Assembly: GCA_020252485.1 (NCBI GenBank)
Contig: JADCCX010000077.1
Coordinates: forward strand, 1-55,176
Reading direction: 5' to 3'
Source: Methylocystis sp.
Lineage (GTDB): Bacteria > Pseudomonadota > Alphaproteobacteria > Rhizobiales > Beijerinckiaceae
Length of the DNA stretch: 55,176 nt
Below are positions 8,632-16,963 of this stretch, one piece after another. Every line of letters begins with the position of its first letter. Position 1 is the stretch's first letter. The notes under the pieces were generated by a model, which saw nothing but the letters and a program-made list of their open reading frames with translations, made no database searches and was not told where the DNA came from. Both the position numbers and the translations under genes were made by a program.

Positions 8632-9264
8632 TGGCGACCTTCGGCTGGCCTGAAATGCTGTTCATCTTCCGCTCGGCGGGCTGGACGCTGCTGCTGACGC
8701 TCGTCGCCTTCAGCATCGGCGGCGTCGTCGGCGCGGCGCTGGCAATCATGCGCCTGTCGCCGAGCCGTGTGCTGCGCGCCATTGCCTCAACCTACATCCT
8801 GGTGATCCAGTCGATCCCGGTGCTGATGGTCCTGTTCATGAGCTACTATGGCCTGTCGCTCTTCGGCATCGGGTTGCCGCCGTTCCTTGCGGCCTCGGCG
8901 TCGCTGGCGATCTATGCCTCCGCCTATCTGGCGGAGATCTGGCGCGGCTCCATCGAATCCGTGCCCTTTCAGCAATGGGAGGCCTCGTCGTCGCTGGCGC
9001 TGACGCGTCCGCAGCAATACCGCTACATCATCCTGCCGCAGGCCGTGCGCATCTCGCTGCCGCCGACCGTCGGCTTTCTCGTGCAGCTCGTGAAGAACAC
9101 CTCGATCGTCTCGGTCGTGGGCTTTGTGGAATTGTCGCGGGCGGGCACGCTCGTCAGCAATGCGACCTTCCTGCCGTTCCAGGTGTTCTCGCTTGTGGCG
9201 GCGATCTATTTCACCATCTGCTTCCCGCTCTCGCGGCTCAGTCGCCATCTCGAAAAGGTCATGA

Positions 9265-9284
<20 letters not shown>
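8631..9284 (+). CDS. Amino acid ABC transporter permease (second subunit)
   Basis: The 217-residue permease is paralogous to the preceding gene. Key segments are VIQSIPVLMVLFMSYYGLSL, SAYLAEIWRGSIESVPFQQW and the coupling loop ASSSLALTRPQQYRYIILPQ. The two permeases would form the heterodimeric channel. The gene overlaps the upstream permease by one base and the ATPase gene by 20 bases, consistent with a single transcript. Confidence 0.9.
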
Positions 9285-9996
<712 letters not shown>

Positions 9997-10025
9997 GGCC
10001 GGGCCCCGGCCGCCCCGTCCCGCCC

Positions 10026-10688
10026 TCAAGCCAGCCTGCGGGCGGCACGCAGATTCGCAACCGCTGCCTCGGGCAACTCCGGCGTGTGTCCGCCGGAGCG
10101 GTAGTAGAGCGCCACCAGCGCCGCCTGCCGGCCGGCGCCGGTCTTGGCCAGCATGCTGCGCAGCTGCGATTTGATGGTGGCGAGCGACAACGCCAGCGAA
10201 TCCGCGATATCCGCCAGCGTCTCGCCGGCGAGCAGGCGCCACAACACCCGCGCTTCGGCGGGCGTGATGTCATGGCGGCTGACGAAATCGGCGAAGCGCA
10301 AAGCCTCCTCCTCGCGCGGATCGGAAAGCGTGATCAGGGTGATGGGCTCGGCGCATTCGTCGATGTCGAAGCGCCGGACGATATGGGCGGCGCCGTCATC
10401 GGCATGCCAGATCAAACCGGCTGCGCCGCGACCCGCCCCGCGCAAGGCCGCCTTCACTTCGCGCTCCGCCGCCGGGCGGGCGACAAGCGCGCGGAAACGC
10501 GCATTGGCGGCGAGAGAGGCGAAGCTCGCCGGGTCGATGGCGAGGGCGGCGAGGCCTCCCTGATCGAGCGCGGCGACAATCCTTTGCGCCGCTTTCGCCT
10601 GGGTGAGGGTGGCGGGATCATCATCCGTTTCCGGCAGCGGAAACAGCTCCGGATTGGGCTTCTGGGAAATGCGGGACATGCTCAGCAT
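10026..10688 (-). CDS. LuxR-type helix-turn-helix regulator
   Basis: The protein is about 220 residues. The C-terminal 65 residues hold a LuxR/GerE HTH: ITPAEARVLWRLLAGETLAD, IADSLALSLATIKSQLRSML, then AKTGAGRQAALVALYYR. The N-terminal part resembles a PAS-like or unassigned sensor region with no clear receiver aspartate. The ATG at 10688 follows TGAGG. A small membrane protein gene lies 41 bp upstream on the same strand, so the two may be co-transcribed. The target is unknown. Confidence 0.75.
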   Translation of the reverse strand: MLSMSRISQKPNPELFPLPETDDDPATLTQAKAAQRIVAALDQGGLAALAIDPASFASLAANARFRALVARPAAEREVKAALRGAGRGAAGLIWHADDGAAHIVRRFDIDECAEPITLITLSDPREEEALRFADFVSRHDITPAEARVLWRLLAGETLADIADSLALSLATIKSQLRSMLAKTGAGRQAALVALYYRSGGHTPELPEAAVANLRAARRLA

Positions 10689-10729
10689 GGGAACCTCAGG
10701 CTTTTGACGTTGGGATGACACTGCGCGGC

Positions 10730-10954
10730 TCACGGAATGATGACGGCGTCGGGCGGCGGCGCGGCGATGGTCCAGACCTCGCCGATCAGGCTGAGCCCGG
10801 CGGCGAGGGCGAACAGCAAGGCGAGGGCGAGGAGCCAAAGCCTGCGGTCAGCGGGCGCGATGACGGCGAGGTTCGGACCGGCCAGATCCCTGGCGGTCTG
10901 ATGGTTGCCGGCACGGTCTGTGACCGGAGACTCCGGGAATTCGCGATAGGCCAT
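10730..10954 (-). CDS. Small single-span membrane protein, unknown function
   Basis: This is a 74-residue ORF whose C-terminal half has one clear transmembrane segment (LWLLALALLFALAAGLSLIG). The ATG at 10954 is preceded by GGAGAG on the minus strand, a good ribosome-binding site. The gene lies directly upstream of the LuxR-type gene in the same direction. I do not recognise the family; it could be a membrane partner of the regulator. Confidence 0.55.
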   Translation of the reverse strand: MAYREFPESPVTDRAGNHQTARDLAGPNLAVIAPADRRLWLLALALLFALAAGLSLIGEVWTIAAPPPDAVIIP

Positions 10955-11366
10955 GGGGCTCTCCTGCAAGCCGCATCGATTGCGGTGAGGGGAGCTTCGC
11001 CCGGCGTCGTGATGGCGCCGTGAGGCTTGCGTGAAGACAGCGTTAAAAATCGCCGGTGGTCGTCAAATGCGGTTTTTCGCGGGGCTTTCATGAGGGTCTC
11101 CCGGCGGATGGGCGTGTTTGGCGGGTTGCAATCGCTTTCGCGGGGAGCGAAATCCGCGCCGCCATCATCCATTCGGATGAAGATTGCCTTGGCGCGGAAT
11201 CTCTGATTTAATATGTACTTCGATCTTTCAAAGCTTATCAACTTAGAGGGCTACACGAAGTTGCTCTGAAGCGGCTAATTATGCGTTTTTCGGAGTATTG
11301 ATTGTATCCCCATGAAGGTGTTGGAGCTTGTGTGGAGCAAAAACCTCAAACCAAGGGAGATAACCA
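10955..11366. other. Intergenic region with first copy of a 42-bp repeat
   Basis: About 410 bases without a convincing gene. Positions 11156-11197 are an exact 42-bp copy of 11779-11820, and a 28-bp part recurs at 13703-13730. After 11200 the sequence becomes clearly AT-rich and probably holds the promoter of the decayed binding-protein gene, which has AAGGGAGA just before its ATG at 11367. Confidence 0.6.
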
Positions 11367-11657
11367 ATGAAGCTGTTAGATAAAATTGGCGGCGCAGGTT
11401 TCCGCGTGGCGCTCGGCACCGTCGTTTTTGCCGGCATGACCGCAACCGCTTCGGCCCGAAGCGATACCGAGATCGCTAATCGCGGTAAGGACCGAGTGGG
11501 CTTGATAAGCGTTGCTATGCCCTATGGCTCCGTCGCTGCTCACGGCAGCCATATCGGTTACAACCTGCATCTCACCAACAAGGTCTCGACCTATCCTGGC
11601 ATTCCGGGCAGCGACGTGCGCGTCGCGTGCGGTGGCGATGGTGGCGGGGGAGATTGA
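11367..11657 (+). pseudogene. Truncated amino acid binding protein (decayed paralogue)
   Basis: The 96-residue frame begins with an intact ribosome-binding site and signal peptide (ending TATASARS). It then aligns with the first third of the binding protein at 7049: EIANRGKDRVGLISVAMPYG, HIGYNLHLTNKVSTYPGIPG. The match stops at the point where the duplicated module of 11615-12053 begins, giving a glycine-rich tail (GGDGGGGD) and a stop. About two thirds of the protein is missing, so it cannot bind ligand as its parent does. It appears to be a duplicate cut by the module. Confidence 0.75.
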
Positions 11658-12053
11658 TCACACATTCCGACTTGGCGATACATTGCTCACCTAACTTTAT
11701 GAGCCACCGCGACAGCATTCTTGCTGTCGCGGACTTAGCTGAAAAATGCCCAGGCGGCGCGACCAGGGACCGGATGTTGCGCCGCCATCATCCATTCGGA
11801 TGAAGATTGCCTTGGCGCGGCTGCTATGGCTTGATGATCACTTCAAGCACGGGAGGCTGAACATGGTGTTCGCAACGACGAAACAAATGGACGACGAACT
11901 CAAGGCACTGCCGGAGCACCCCTCCGTCAAATTATTCCCGCGGGCCGAGCCGCTCAGCTTCGGCTACATGTTCGTGGCCGTAAACAATCCCTATAAGGAT
12001 CTCTAGCGTCGGCTGCTGAAGGCGGAGAAACTGCACCGCTTCTATGAGGTGCT
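11615..12053 (+). repeat. Duplicated module, copy A
   Basis: About 435 bp that align with 13536-13968 in direct orientation. Shared landmarks in order are CGTGCGCGTCGCG, a glycine-codon-rich run, CTCACCTAACTTTA, a GC-rich hairpin, a second hairpin, the CCATCATCCATTCGGATGAA segment, GGGAGGCTGAA, and a resolvase-like reading frame. Divergence is scattered and includes paired changes in the hairpins. The two copies bracket the haloperoxidase-like gene. Confidence 0.7.
11707..11732. other. Hairpin in module A leader
   Basis: CCGCGACAGCA (11707-11717) pairs perfectly with TGCTGTCGCGG (11722-11732) around a four-base loop. The equivalent hairpin in module B has a different loop but keeps a 10-bp stem. 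No T run follows, so it is a doubtful terminator. A second hairpin pairs GGCGGCGC with GCGCCGCC around 11752-11786. Confidence 0.6.
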
Positions 12054-12054
12054 G
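11863..12054 (+). pseudogene. Serine-resolvase-like fragment, interrupted by a stop
   Basis: Starting from the ATG at 11863 (GGGAGG six bases upstream), 47 codons encode MVFATTKQMDDELKALPEHP onward to LSFGYMFVAVNNPYKDL, ending in TAG at 12004-12006. The same frame continues past the stop as RRLLKAEKLHRFYEVLHA, which aligns with REMLKAEKLTRIYEDI of the intact copy at 13784. It is therefore a broken paralogue. The position of the resolvase catalytic serine (YxRVS) reads YMFVA here. Confidence 0.65.
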
Positions 12055-12110
12055 CACGCATGTTACGTTAAAACGATCTTTTATCCTCGTATTCGCCGGA
12101 GGGTACTGCC

Positions 12111-13379
12111 ATGGCTTATTCGCGCTTGAAAAGATGGTTGATTGCGGGCACCACGGCCTTTCTTGGGGCGCTCGGCTGGGCGGGTATTGCTCGTGCGGAT
12201 GCTGCTGTCGATTGGCAGGGCATCGCTGTGGATACTCTTTGTAGAACGACCCCGCCACTTCGACCGGGACCGCATGGCTTCCTCGATCTCGCGGTTGTCC
12301 AGGCCGCCGTCTTCGACGCTGTCCAGTCTATCGGCGGGAAGTACAAGCCGTACCACGAACAAATACCCGGAGCCTCCGGGTCGAAGGAGGCAGCCGCCGC
12401 CAAGGCCGCTCACGATGTACTCGTCAACCTCTACCCGACGCAGGCTGCGTCCCTCAACACCATCTACAAGGAATACCTCACCAAGAAGGGTCTGAAAGAA
12501 GACGACCCGGGAGTGGCGGTTGGCCAGAAGGCGGCGGCCGGTATCATAACCCTCCGAGCCGGTGATGGACGTGTACCAGATCCGATGCCGCCTCCATTCT
12601 ACGGAGAAAACGTTTTACCAAAGTGGCGCTCGTCGCCAGCGGCGAATGCACCGATGGCTTCGTCATGGATGGGCACAATCAAGCCTTTCTCCATCCAGAG
12701 TGGCAGCCAATTCCGAGCAAACCCGCCGCCAGCTTTGACCAGTGAACAATACACCAAGGACTATGACGAGGTGAAGGCGGTGGGTGCTGCCATTAACAGT
12801 TCCCGCACGCCGGAGCAGACCGAACTCGCCAACTTCTACCATTCGGACCACCTTTGTCTGACGTTGCATGGCGTTGCCCGTGGTGTTGCAGCGGAACATG
12901 TCCAGGATATCGATGACAGTTCTCGTTTGTTGGTCCTGGTCAATATGGCGGTTTCCGACGCGCTCATCACTGCCTGGGACAGCAAGAGGCATTTTGGCCT
13001 GTGGCGGCCGAGTACCGCCATCCAGCAAGGCGAGAACGACGGCAATCCAGCAACGGCAGGCGATCCCGCGTGGCGGCCTTTCTTGAACGATCCGCGCTAT
13101 TCCGATTACACTTCGGGAGCCAATGCGGTCACGGCTGCGATAACTCACACGCTAGCGCTGTTCTTCGGGAAGGACGACCTAGCCTTCACGGTCACGAGTG
13201 GATCTCCCCCGGCAAAGCAAAAGACGCGCACCTATAATAAATTCTCGGACATGCAAACCGATATGGTGAATGTGCGTATCTACCAAGGCATTCATTTCCG
13301 ATTCGCTGACATAGCGGGTCGGGACCAAGGAAAGCTGGTGGCCGATTGGGTCTTCAAGAACGTCGCCACTGCGAAGTGA
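12111..13379 (+). CDS. Secreted vanadium-haloperoxidase/PAP2-like protein lacking the catalytic His
   Basis: The 422-residue protein has a Sec signal peptide (about residues 1-30, ending GIARADA) and a vanadium haloperoxidase/acid phosphatase fold. Motif 1 (K-x6-RP) is K292 to R299-P300 in DSKRHFGLWRP. Motif 3 (R-x5-H) is R389 to H395 in RIYQGIHFRFAD, and H395 is the expected vanadate or phosphate ligand. Motif 2, normally PSGH, reads TSGA (residues 334-337 in YTSGANAV), so the acid-base histidine is alanine. Activity may be lost or changed. GGAGGG precedes the ATG. The gene lies between two copies of a duplicated module. Confidence 0.8.
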   Translation: MAYSRLKRWLIAGTTAFLGALGWAGIARADAAVDWQGIAVDTLCRTTPPLRPGPHGFLDLAVVQAAVFDAVQSIGGKYKPYHEQIPGASGSKEAAAAKAAHDVLVNLYPTQAASLNTIYKEYLTKKGLKEDDPGVAVGQKAAAGIITLRAGDGRVPDPMPPPFYGENVLPKWRSSPAANAPMASSWMGTIKPFSIQSGSQFRANPPPALTSEQYTKDYDEVKAVGAAINSSRTPEQTELANFYHSDHLCLTLHGVARGVAAEHVQDIDDSSRLLVLVNMAVSDALITAWDSKRHFGLWRPSTAIQQGENDGNPATAGDPAWRPFLNDPRYSDYTSGANAVTAAITHTLALFFGKDDLAFTVTSGSPPAKQKTRTYNKFSDMQTDMVNVRIYQGIHFRFADIAGRDQGKLVADWVFKNVATAK

Positions 13380-13535
13380 TCTGGCGCTGTGCTCTTGGGA
13401 CCGCCGTTGAATGACAAGCGGGACATCAGGCACGGCGTAGTCCAAGCGCCTCGGCTTGTGGGTGCACGGCCTAGTTCGTCTTCACCGTCTAACTGACAGC
13501 TATCTTACCGAGGACCGGACGAATTTCAAGCCCGT

Positions 13536-13968
13536 CGTGCGCGTCGCGGAAGGCGGGGATAGTGGAGGGGGAAGACTGATCGCCATTCGGACTTACCGAT
13601 AAGCAGCTCACCTAACTTTAGGAGCCACCGCGACAGCATTTAGGTTGTCGCGGAATTAGCCAAGAACGATCTCCGGCGGTGCAAAAAGGACCGGATTCCA
13701 CACCGCCATCATCCATTCGGATGAAGATTGTCGTGGCGCAGCTGCTATGGATAAATGATCACGGCGAGCATGGGAGGCTGAAAGTGCCAGACAAATTATT
13801 CTATGAACAATTAAAGGATAAGAAGGTGCTTTTGGAGATAATCCGCAAAGCTATTCCACGTGCCGTGCCCCTGAGCTTCGGCTACATACGGGTCGATGTG
13901 AACAACCCTTACGCCGCGACATACCGCGAGATGCTAAAGGCGGAGAAACTCACCCGCATTTACGAAGA
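13536..13968 (+). repeat. Duplicated module, copy B
   Basis: This is the direct partner of 11615-12053, with the same order of landmarks. It continues into an uninterrupted resolvase-like gene. The 13380-13535 stretch before it has no gene I can support. The glycine-rich coding signature at the module start (VRVAEGGDSGGG) resembles the glycine-rich tail of the resolvase-like protein at 13784, so the module may be one unit of an older tandem array. Confidence 0.7.
13628..13653. other. Hairpin in module B leader
   Basis: CCGCGACAGC pairs with GTTGTCGCGG (one G-T pair) around ATTTAG. A second stem, GGCGGTG with CACCGCC (about 13674-13709), replaces GGCGGCGC/GCGCCGCC of module A, so both sides of the stem changed together. 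Confidence 0.55.
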
Positions 13969-14257
13969 TATTCCAATCGGACGATCGAACTTCTACGCCA
14001 TGCTTGCCGAGTTGCACCCAGAGGATACGGTCGTGTTGGTTAGGTTGGACCATCTGTCGGCCATGGAGCATGTGATCCTCAAACTAACGAGGCAACTCGC
14101 TGAGGCGAATGTGCATATCAGATTGATTTCGAACGCCGCTCGTCAGATGACGCCAACCAGTGCGCTTGCGTTAGATATTCTGAATCACGCCGAAAAGCTT
14201 TTCCCCAAGCTTGCCAGCGATGGCGGAGACGGCGGCTCGGGCAATGGCGGTCCCTGA
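13784..14257 (+). CDS. Serine-resolvase-like protein without catalytic serine
   Basis: The 157-residue product starts at GTG 13784, six bases after GGGAGG; the frame is open upstream to 13679. From about residue 32 it follows the resolvase N-terminal fold in order: FGYIRVDVNN (for YARVST), REMLKAEKLTRIYEDIPIG, FYAMLAELHPEDTVVLVRLD and HVILKLTRQLAEANVHIRLI. The nucleophilic serine is aspartate (D38) and the DRLxRS arginine region reads DHLSAM, so strand cleavage is not expected. No C-terminal DNA-binding domain is seen; the tail is glycine-rich (DGGDGGSGNGGP). It may be a regulator or a relic. The family assignment is my inference from pattern. Confidence 0.55.
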   Translation: MPDKLFYEQLKDKKVLLEIIRKAIPRAVPLSFGYIRVDVNNPYAATYREMLKAEKLTRIYEDIPIGRSNFYAMLAELHPEDTVVLVRLDHLSAMEHVILKLTRQLAEANVHIRLISNAARQMTPTSALALDILNHAEKLFPKLASDGGDGGSGNGGP

Positions 14258-14282
14258 CGGCGGCCATCCTCTGACTGTGCCG

Positions 14283-16460
14283 TCATCGCATCATGGCCGT
14301 CATGTCCTCCTTGAGCGCGGTGATCGCGTCCTGCATCGAGCCGGGATAGGAAATCCCGGCGGGAAAGAAATTTTCGAAATAATCGTCAAGGCTTGAGACG
14401 GCGGGAAGGTCGCGGAAGCGGGCGAGGTGACGCCGCGTGCCCTCTTCGTCACCGCTGCGGCGGGCGGCGACGGCCGCAAAGAGCGGATACCAGCGGTTGC
14501 TTGGCCTCAGGGTTATGGCTGTCTCAAGCCAGCGGCCTGCGGCCTCGGGCTGGTTCCGCAACAATGCCGTGACCCCGGCGCCGAGGGCCCAGGTCCAGCG
14601 GATCGTGCCGACGCGTTCCAGGCGCTCGGAGGCCTGGAAATAACCGTCCGCCTGGTCGAGCACGCCCAGCAGCAGCATCGTATAGCCCAGTTCCTTGTAT
14701 ACGCGCGCGGACCAGGGCATCAGGGTGCGAGAGCGCTCGCAGGCGGCGCGCGCCGCCTGCAGATCGGCCAGCGCCCGCAAAGCCTGGCAGCGCCCGTACA
14801 CAACCATCTGCAGATGGGGAGCAGAAGTCTCCACCTCGTCGAAAAGCCGCATGGCCTCGGCCAGGCTGTCCCTCCCCCGGTCTCGAGGCAGGCCGCCGTT
14901 CAGCGCCTGCGCTACCAGCGCATTGCCGAAATGCGCCTTGATTTCCATGTTGCCCACTTCCATCCGCAAGGCTTCGCGAAACAATTCCATCACCTTGTCG
15001 GATGTATCCCCGCGGTTCGCCATGTTGCGGGCGGTAAGCGCGATGTCGATCGCTTGCCGGCCTGACGGCGTCGGCGCCCCGCGCGGATAGGCGAGCTCAT
15101 CCAGCTTCTCGGTCATCAAACGGCCGACGCGGCCCAGGATTTCGTCCTGCATGTCGACGGGAGGGCGCGGCGGCGCCTTGAACTCGACCTGATGCAGCAC
15201 CTCGCCCGAGGCGCGCACCAATCTGGCGGTGACGAGCGCGCCGCCATCGGCGGCCTGCACCGCGCCTTCGAGGCGCAGATCCGGATTGGAGCCGCTGGCC
15301 TCGGCGGAGCGCACGCGGATCGTCGGGATCGTGCTCAGGCCCCCGGAGAGCCGCGTCGTCAGCGCGCGGCCGAGCGCCGCCGTCTCCGGCTCGGAGGAGA
15401 GAGCCTCGAACGGCTTCACCACCAGCACCGGCGCGGCTGTCGCGGGTGTGGGCCGCGCCGCGCGATAGGCGGCGAAGCCGCCCGCCCCCAGCAGGGCGAC
15501 GCCAATGAGCGCCGCCGCGAAGCGCAGCAGGCGCGGGCGCGGCGCTGCGGCGGGCATCTGCGGCGCGGCTTGCGGCTGTGACAGCAGGGAGACGAAGGCG
15601 GGCGATGCCGTGGGCTGCGAAATCTCCACCGGCTCGGCGGGCGCCGGGCGGGCGGATGTGGGGTGAGCAGTTGCGGCGGCAGGTTCGCGCAGGCCTTCGA
15701 TCAGCGCCCGCGTCGCCGGGTCCGGCTGCACCGAGAGTTCGGTCCGCAGCAGCCGCTCCAGCTCCTTGTAATGGGCGAGCGCCTCGGCGCGCCGTCCGGC
15801 TGCCGCCAGCGCGCGGATCAGCAGCCGGTGGCCGTCCTCCCGGAGCGGATCGAGCGCCACCAGCCGCCTTGCGGGATCAAGCGCGGCCTCCGCCTCGCCC
15901 GCGTCCAGCCGATGCGAGGCGAGGCGCGCCAGCACATCGGCCGCCATCGTCTCATAGCGCATGCGCTCGCGCGCCGCCCAATCATCGAAGCCGGGCGAGC
16001 CCGTCTCCAGATCGGCGGCGAAGGGCCCGCGCACCAGCGCGAGCGCTGCTTCCCACGCAGCCGGATCGGCGGCGGCCGCCACCTGCTCCAGCGCGGCGGC
16101 GTCGGTCTCGGCATGGACAAGCCGCACGACATCCGGCGTCGCCAGCAATTGCTCGGAAACCGCTGCGGGCAGCGCCCGGCGCAGCTGGCTCAGCGCCTGC
16201 CGCAGGCTCTGGCGCGCCTGCTCGGGGCCGGAGCGCTCCCAGCAGAGATCGGCGAGCCTGTCGCGCGCCACGGCGGCGCCGCGCTCGGCGGCGAGATAGG
16301 CGAAGACAGCCTTCGCCTTGACGGAGAGGCCGGCGGGCGCGGCCTCGCCGCCGATCGTCAGCGGCCCGAGCAGGCCGACGCTCAGGCGCGGGGCCGCCTC
16401 CGCATCCTGCGGAGAAACGCCTGCGTCATCCGGGTCCATCGCTGACGCTGTATCGCTCAA
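14283..16460 (-). CDS. BTAD (SARP-like) regulator with membrane anchor and TPR region
   Basis: The 725-residue protein has a winged-helix DNA-binding region (about residues 25-105: LSVGLLGPLTIGG, AVFAYLAAERGAAVARDRLA, ARQSLRQALSQLRRALP). A bacterial transcriptional activator domain of helical repeats follows (about 110-255, RRLVALDPLREDGHRLLIRA). Next come a proline/alanine-rich linker, one transmembrane helix (about 314-336), a TolB/FlgO-like segment (VLVVKPFEAL...), and C-terminal TPR-like repeats. The architecture suggests a membrane-tethered regulator with an external sensor. It converges on the resolvase-like gene with 25 bp between stops. Confidence 0.75.
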   Translation of the reverse strand: MSDTASAMDPDDAGVSPQDAEAAPRLSVGLLGPLTIGGEAAPAGLSVKAKAVFAYLAAERGAAVARDRLADLCWERSGPEQARQSLRQALSQLRRALPAAVSEQLLATPDVVRLVHAETDAAALEQVAAAADPAAWEAALALVRGPFAADLETGSPGFDDWAARERMRYETMAADVLARLASHRLDAGEAEAALDPARRLVALDPLREDGHRLLIRALAAAGRRAEALAHYKELERLLRTELSVQPDPATRALIEGLREPAAATAHPTSARPAPAEPVEISQPTASPAFVSLLSQPQAAPQMPAAAPRPRLLRFAAALIGVALLGAGGFAAYRAARPTPATAAPVLVVKPFEALSSEPETAALGRALTTRLSGGLSTIPTIRVRSAEASGSNPDLRLEGAVQAADGGALVTARLVRASGEVLHQVEFKAPPRPPVDMQDEILGRVGRLMTEKLDELAYPRGAPTPSGRQAIDIALTARNMANRGDTSDKVMELFREALRMEVGNMEIKAHFGNALVAQALNGGLPRDRGRDSLAEAMRLFDEVETSAPHLQMVVYGRCQALRALADLQAARAACERSRTLMPWSARVYKELGYTMLLLGVLDQADGYFQASERLERVGTIRWTWALGAGVTALLRNQPEAAGRWLETAITLRPSNRWYPLFAAVAARRSGDEEGTRRHLARFRDLPAVSSLDDYFENFFPAGISYPGSMQDAITALKEDMTAMMR

Positions 16461-16856
16461 CGCTCAGGCCTCGCTGCTTGCGGCCTGCCCTTGGATGCCA
16501 AGCCGTCATCGCCCATGAACCCGCCCATTGCCCCGATCATTCGCCATCTCGTCAATTCCCCTTAAAAATCTTGGGGTTTTTTCTTGTTAAAGCCAATGGT
16601 GGAAGATTGGACCATCGGCGCGTCAAGCGCAACGGGGAATGCGGATACAAGAGGCCATTCCATTCAAGACCGTCATGACCGGACTTGATCCGGTCATCCA
16701 CGTTTTGCCCTAACTGAAAACGTGGATGGCCGGGTCGGGCCCGGCCATGACGCTGAGCGGATAGGGATTGAATGGCCTTGTCGGATACAATACTGCTTGC
16801 GGGTTCGCTTTTCCGCCTCCGGACTGAAGGCGCCGGCGATTTCTCAGGGGAAGGAT
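16461..16856. other. Intergenic region left of the integrated element, with dispersed repeat copy 2
   Basis: About 400 bases without a gene. Positions 16652-16736 are the inverted copy of the dispersed palindromic repeat at 117-213, including the GACCGGA/TCCGGTC and CATCCACGT/ACGTGGATG stems. An extra GGCCGGGTC-GGGCCCGGCC palindrome follows at about 16728-16747. Confidence 0.65.
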
Positions 16857-16874
16857 TGGTGGAGGTAAGCGGGA
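16857..16874 (+). other. attL core (18-bp direct repeat)
   Basis: TGGTGGAGGTAAGCGGGA is identical to 21464-21481. It is the displaced 3' end of the tRNA-Ala gene (acceptor strand, CCA and T-arm part) left by integration. The next base differs (G here, T in the tRNA copy), which sets the limit of the repeat. Confidence 0.85.
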
Positions 16875-16937
16875 GCTACACGGTTTGGCGGCAAGCTCTT
16901 GAAAGCATTGAAAATACAGGATAATCATCGGGCTAAC

Positions 16938-16963
16938 TTGGTCTGAATTGTTGGTCTGAATTG
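16938..16963 (+). repeat. Tandem 13-bp repeats inside left end (possible integrase arm sites)
   Basis: TTGGTCTGAATTG occurs twice with no spacer, at 16938-16950 and 16951-16963. The same motif recurs near the right end at 21368-21400. Tyrosine integrases commonly have arm-type sites inside both ends of their elements, so these are candidates. The second copy overlaps the integrase TTG start codon, which could let the integrase repress itself. Confidence 0.6.

Noticed and set aside
11707-11732. Hairpin as a rho-independent terminator
   Set aside because: No T run follows the stem; the conserved position in both modules fits a leader or recombination structure better.
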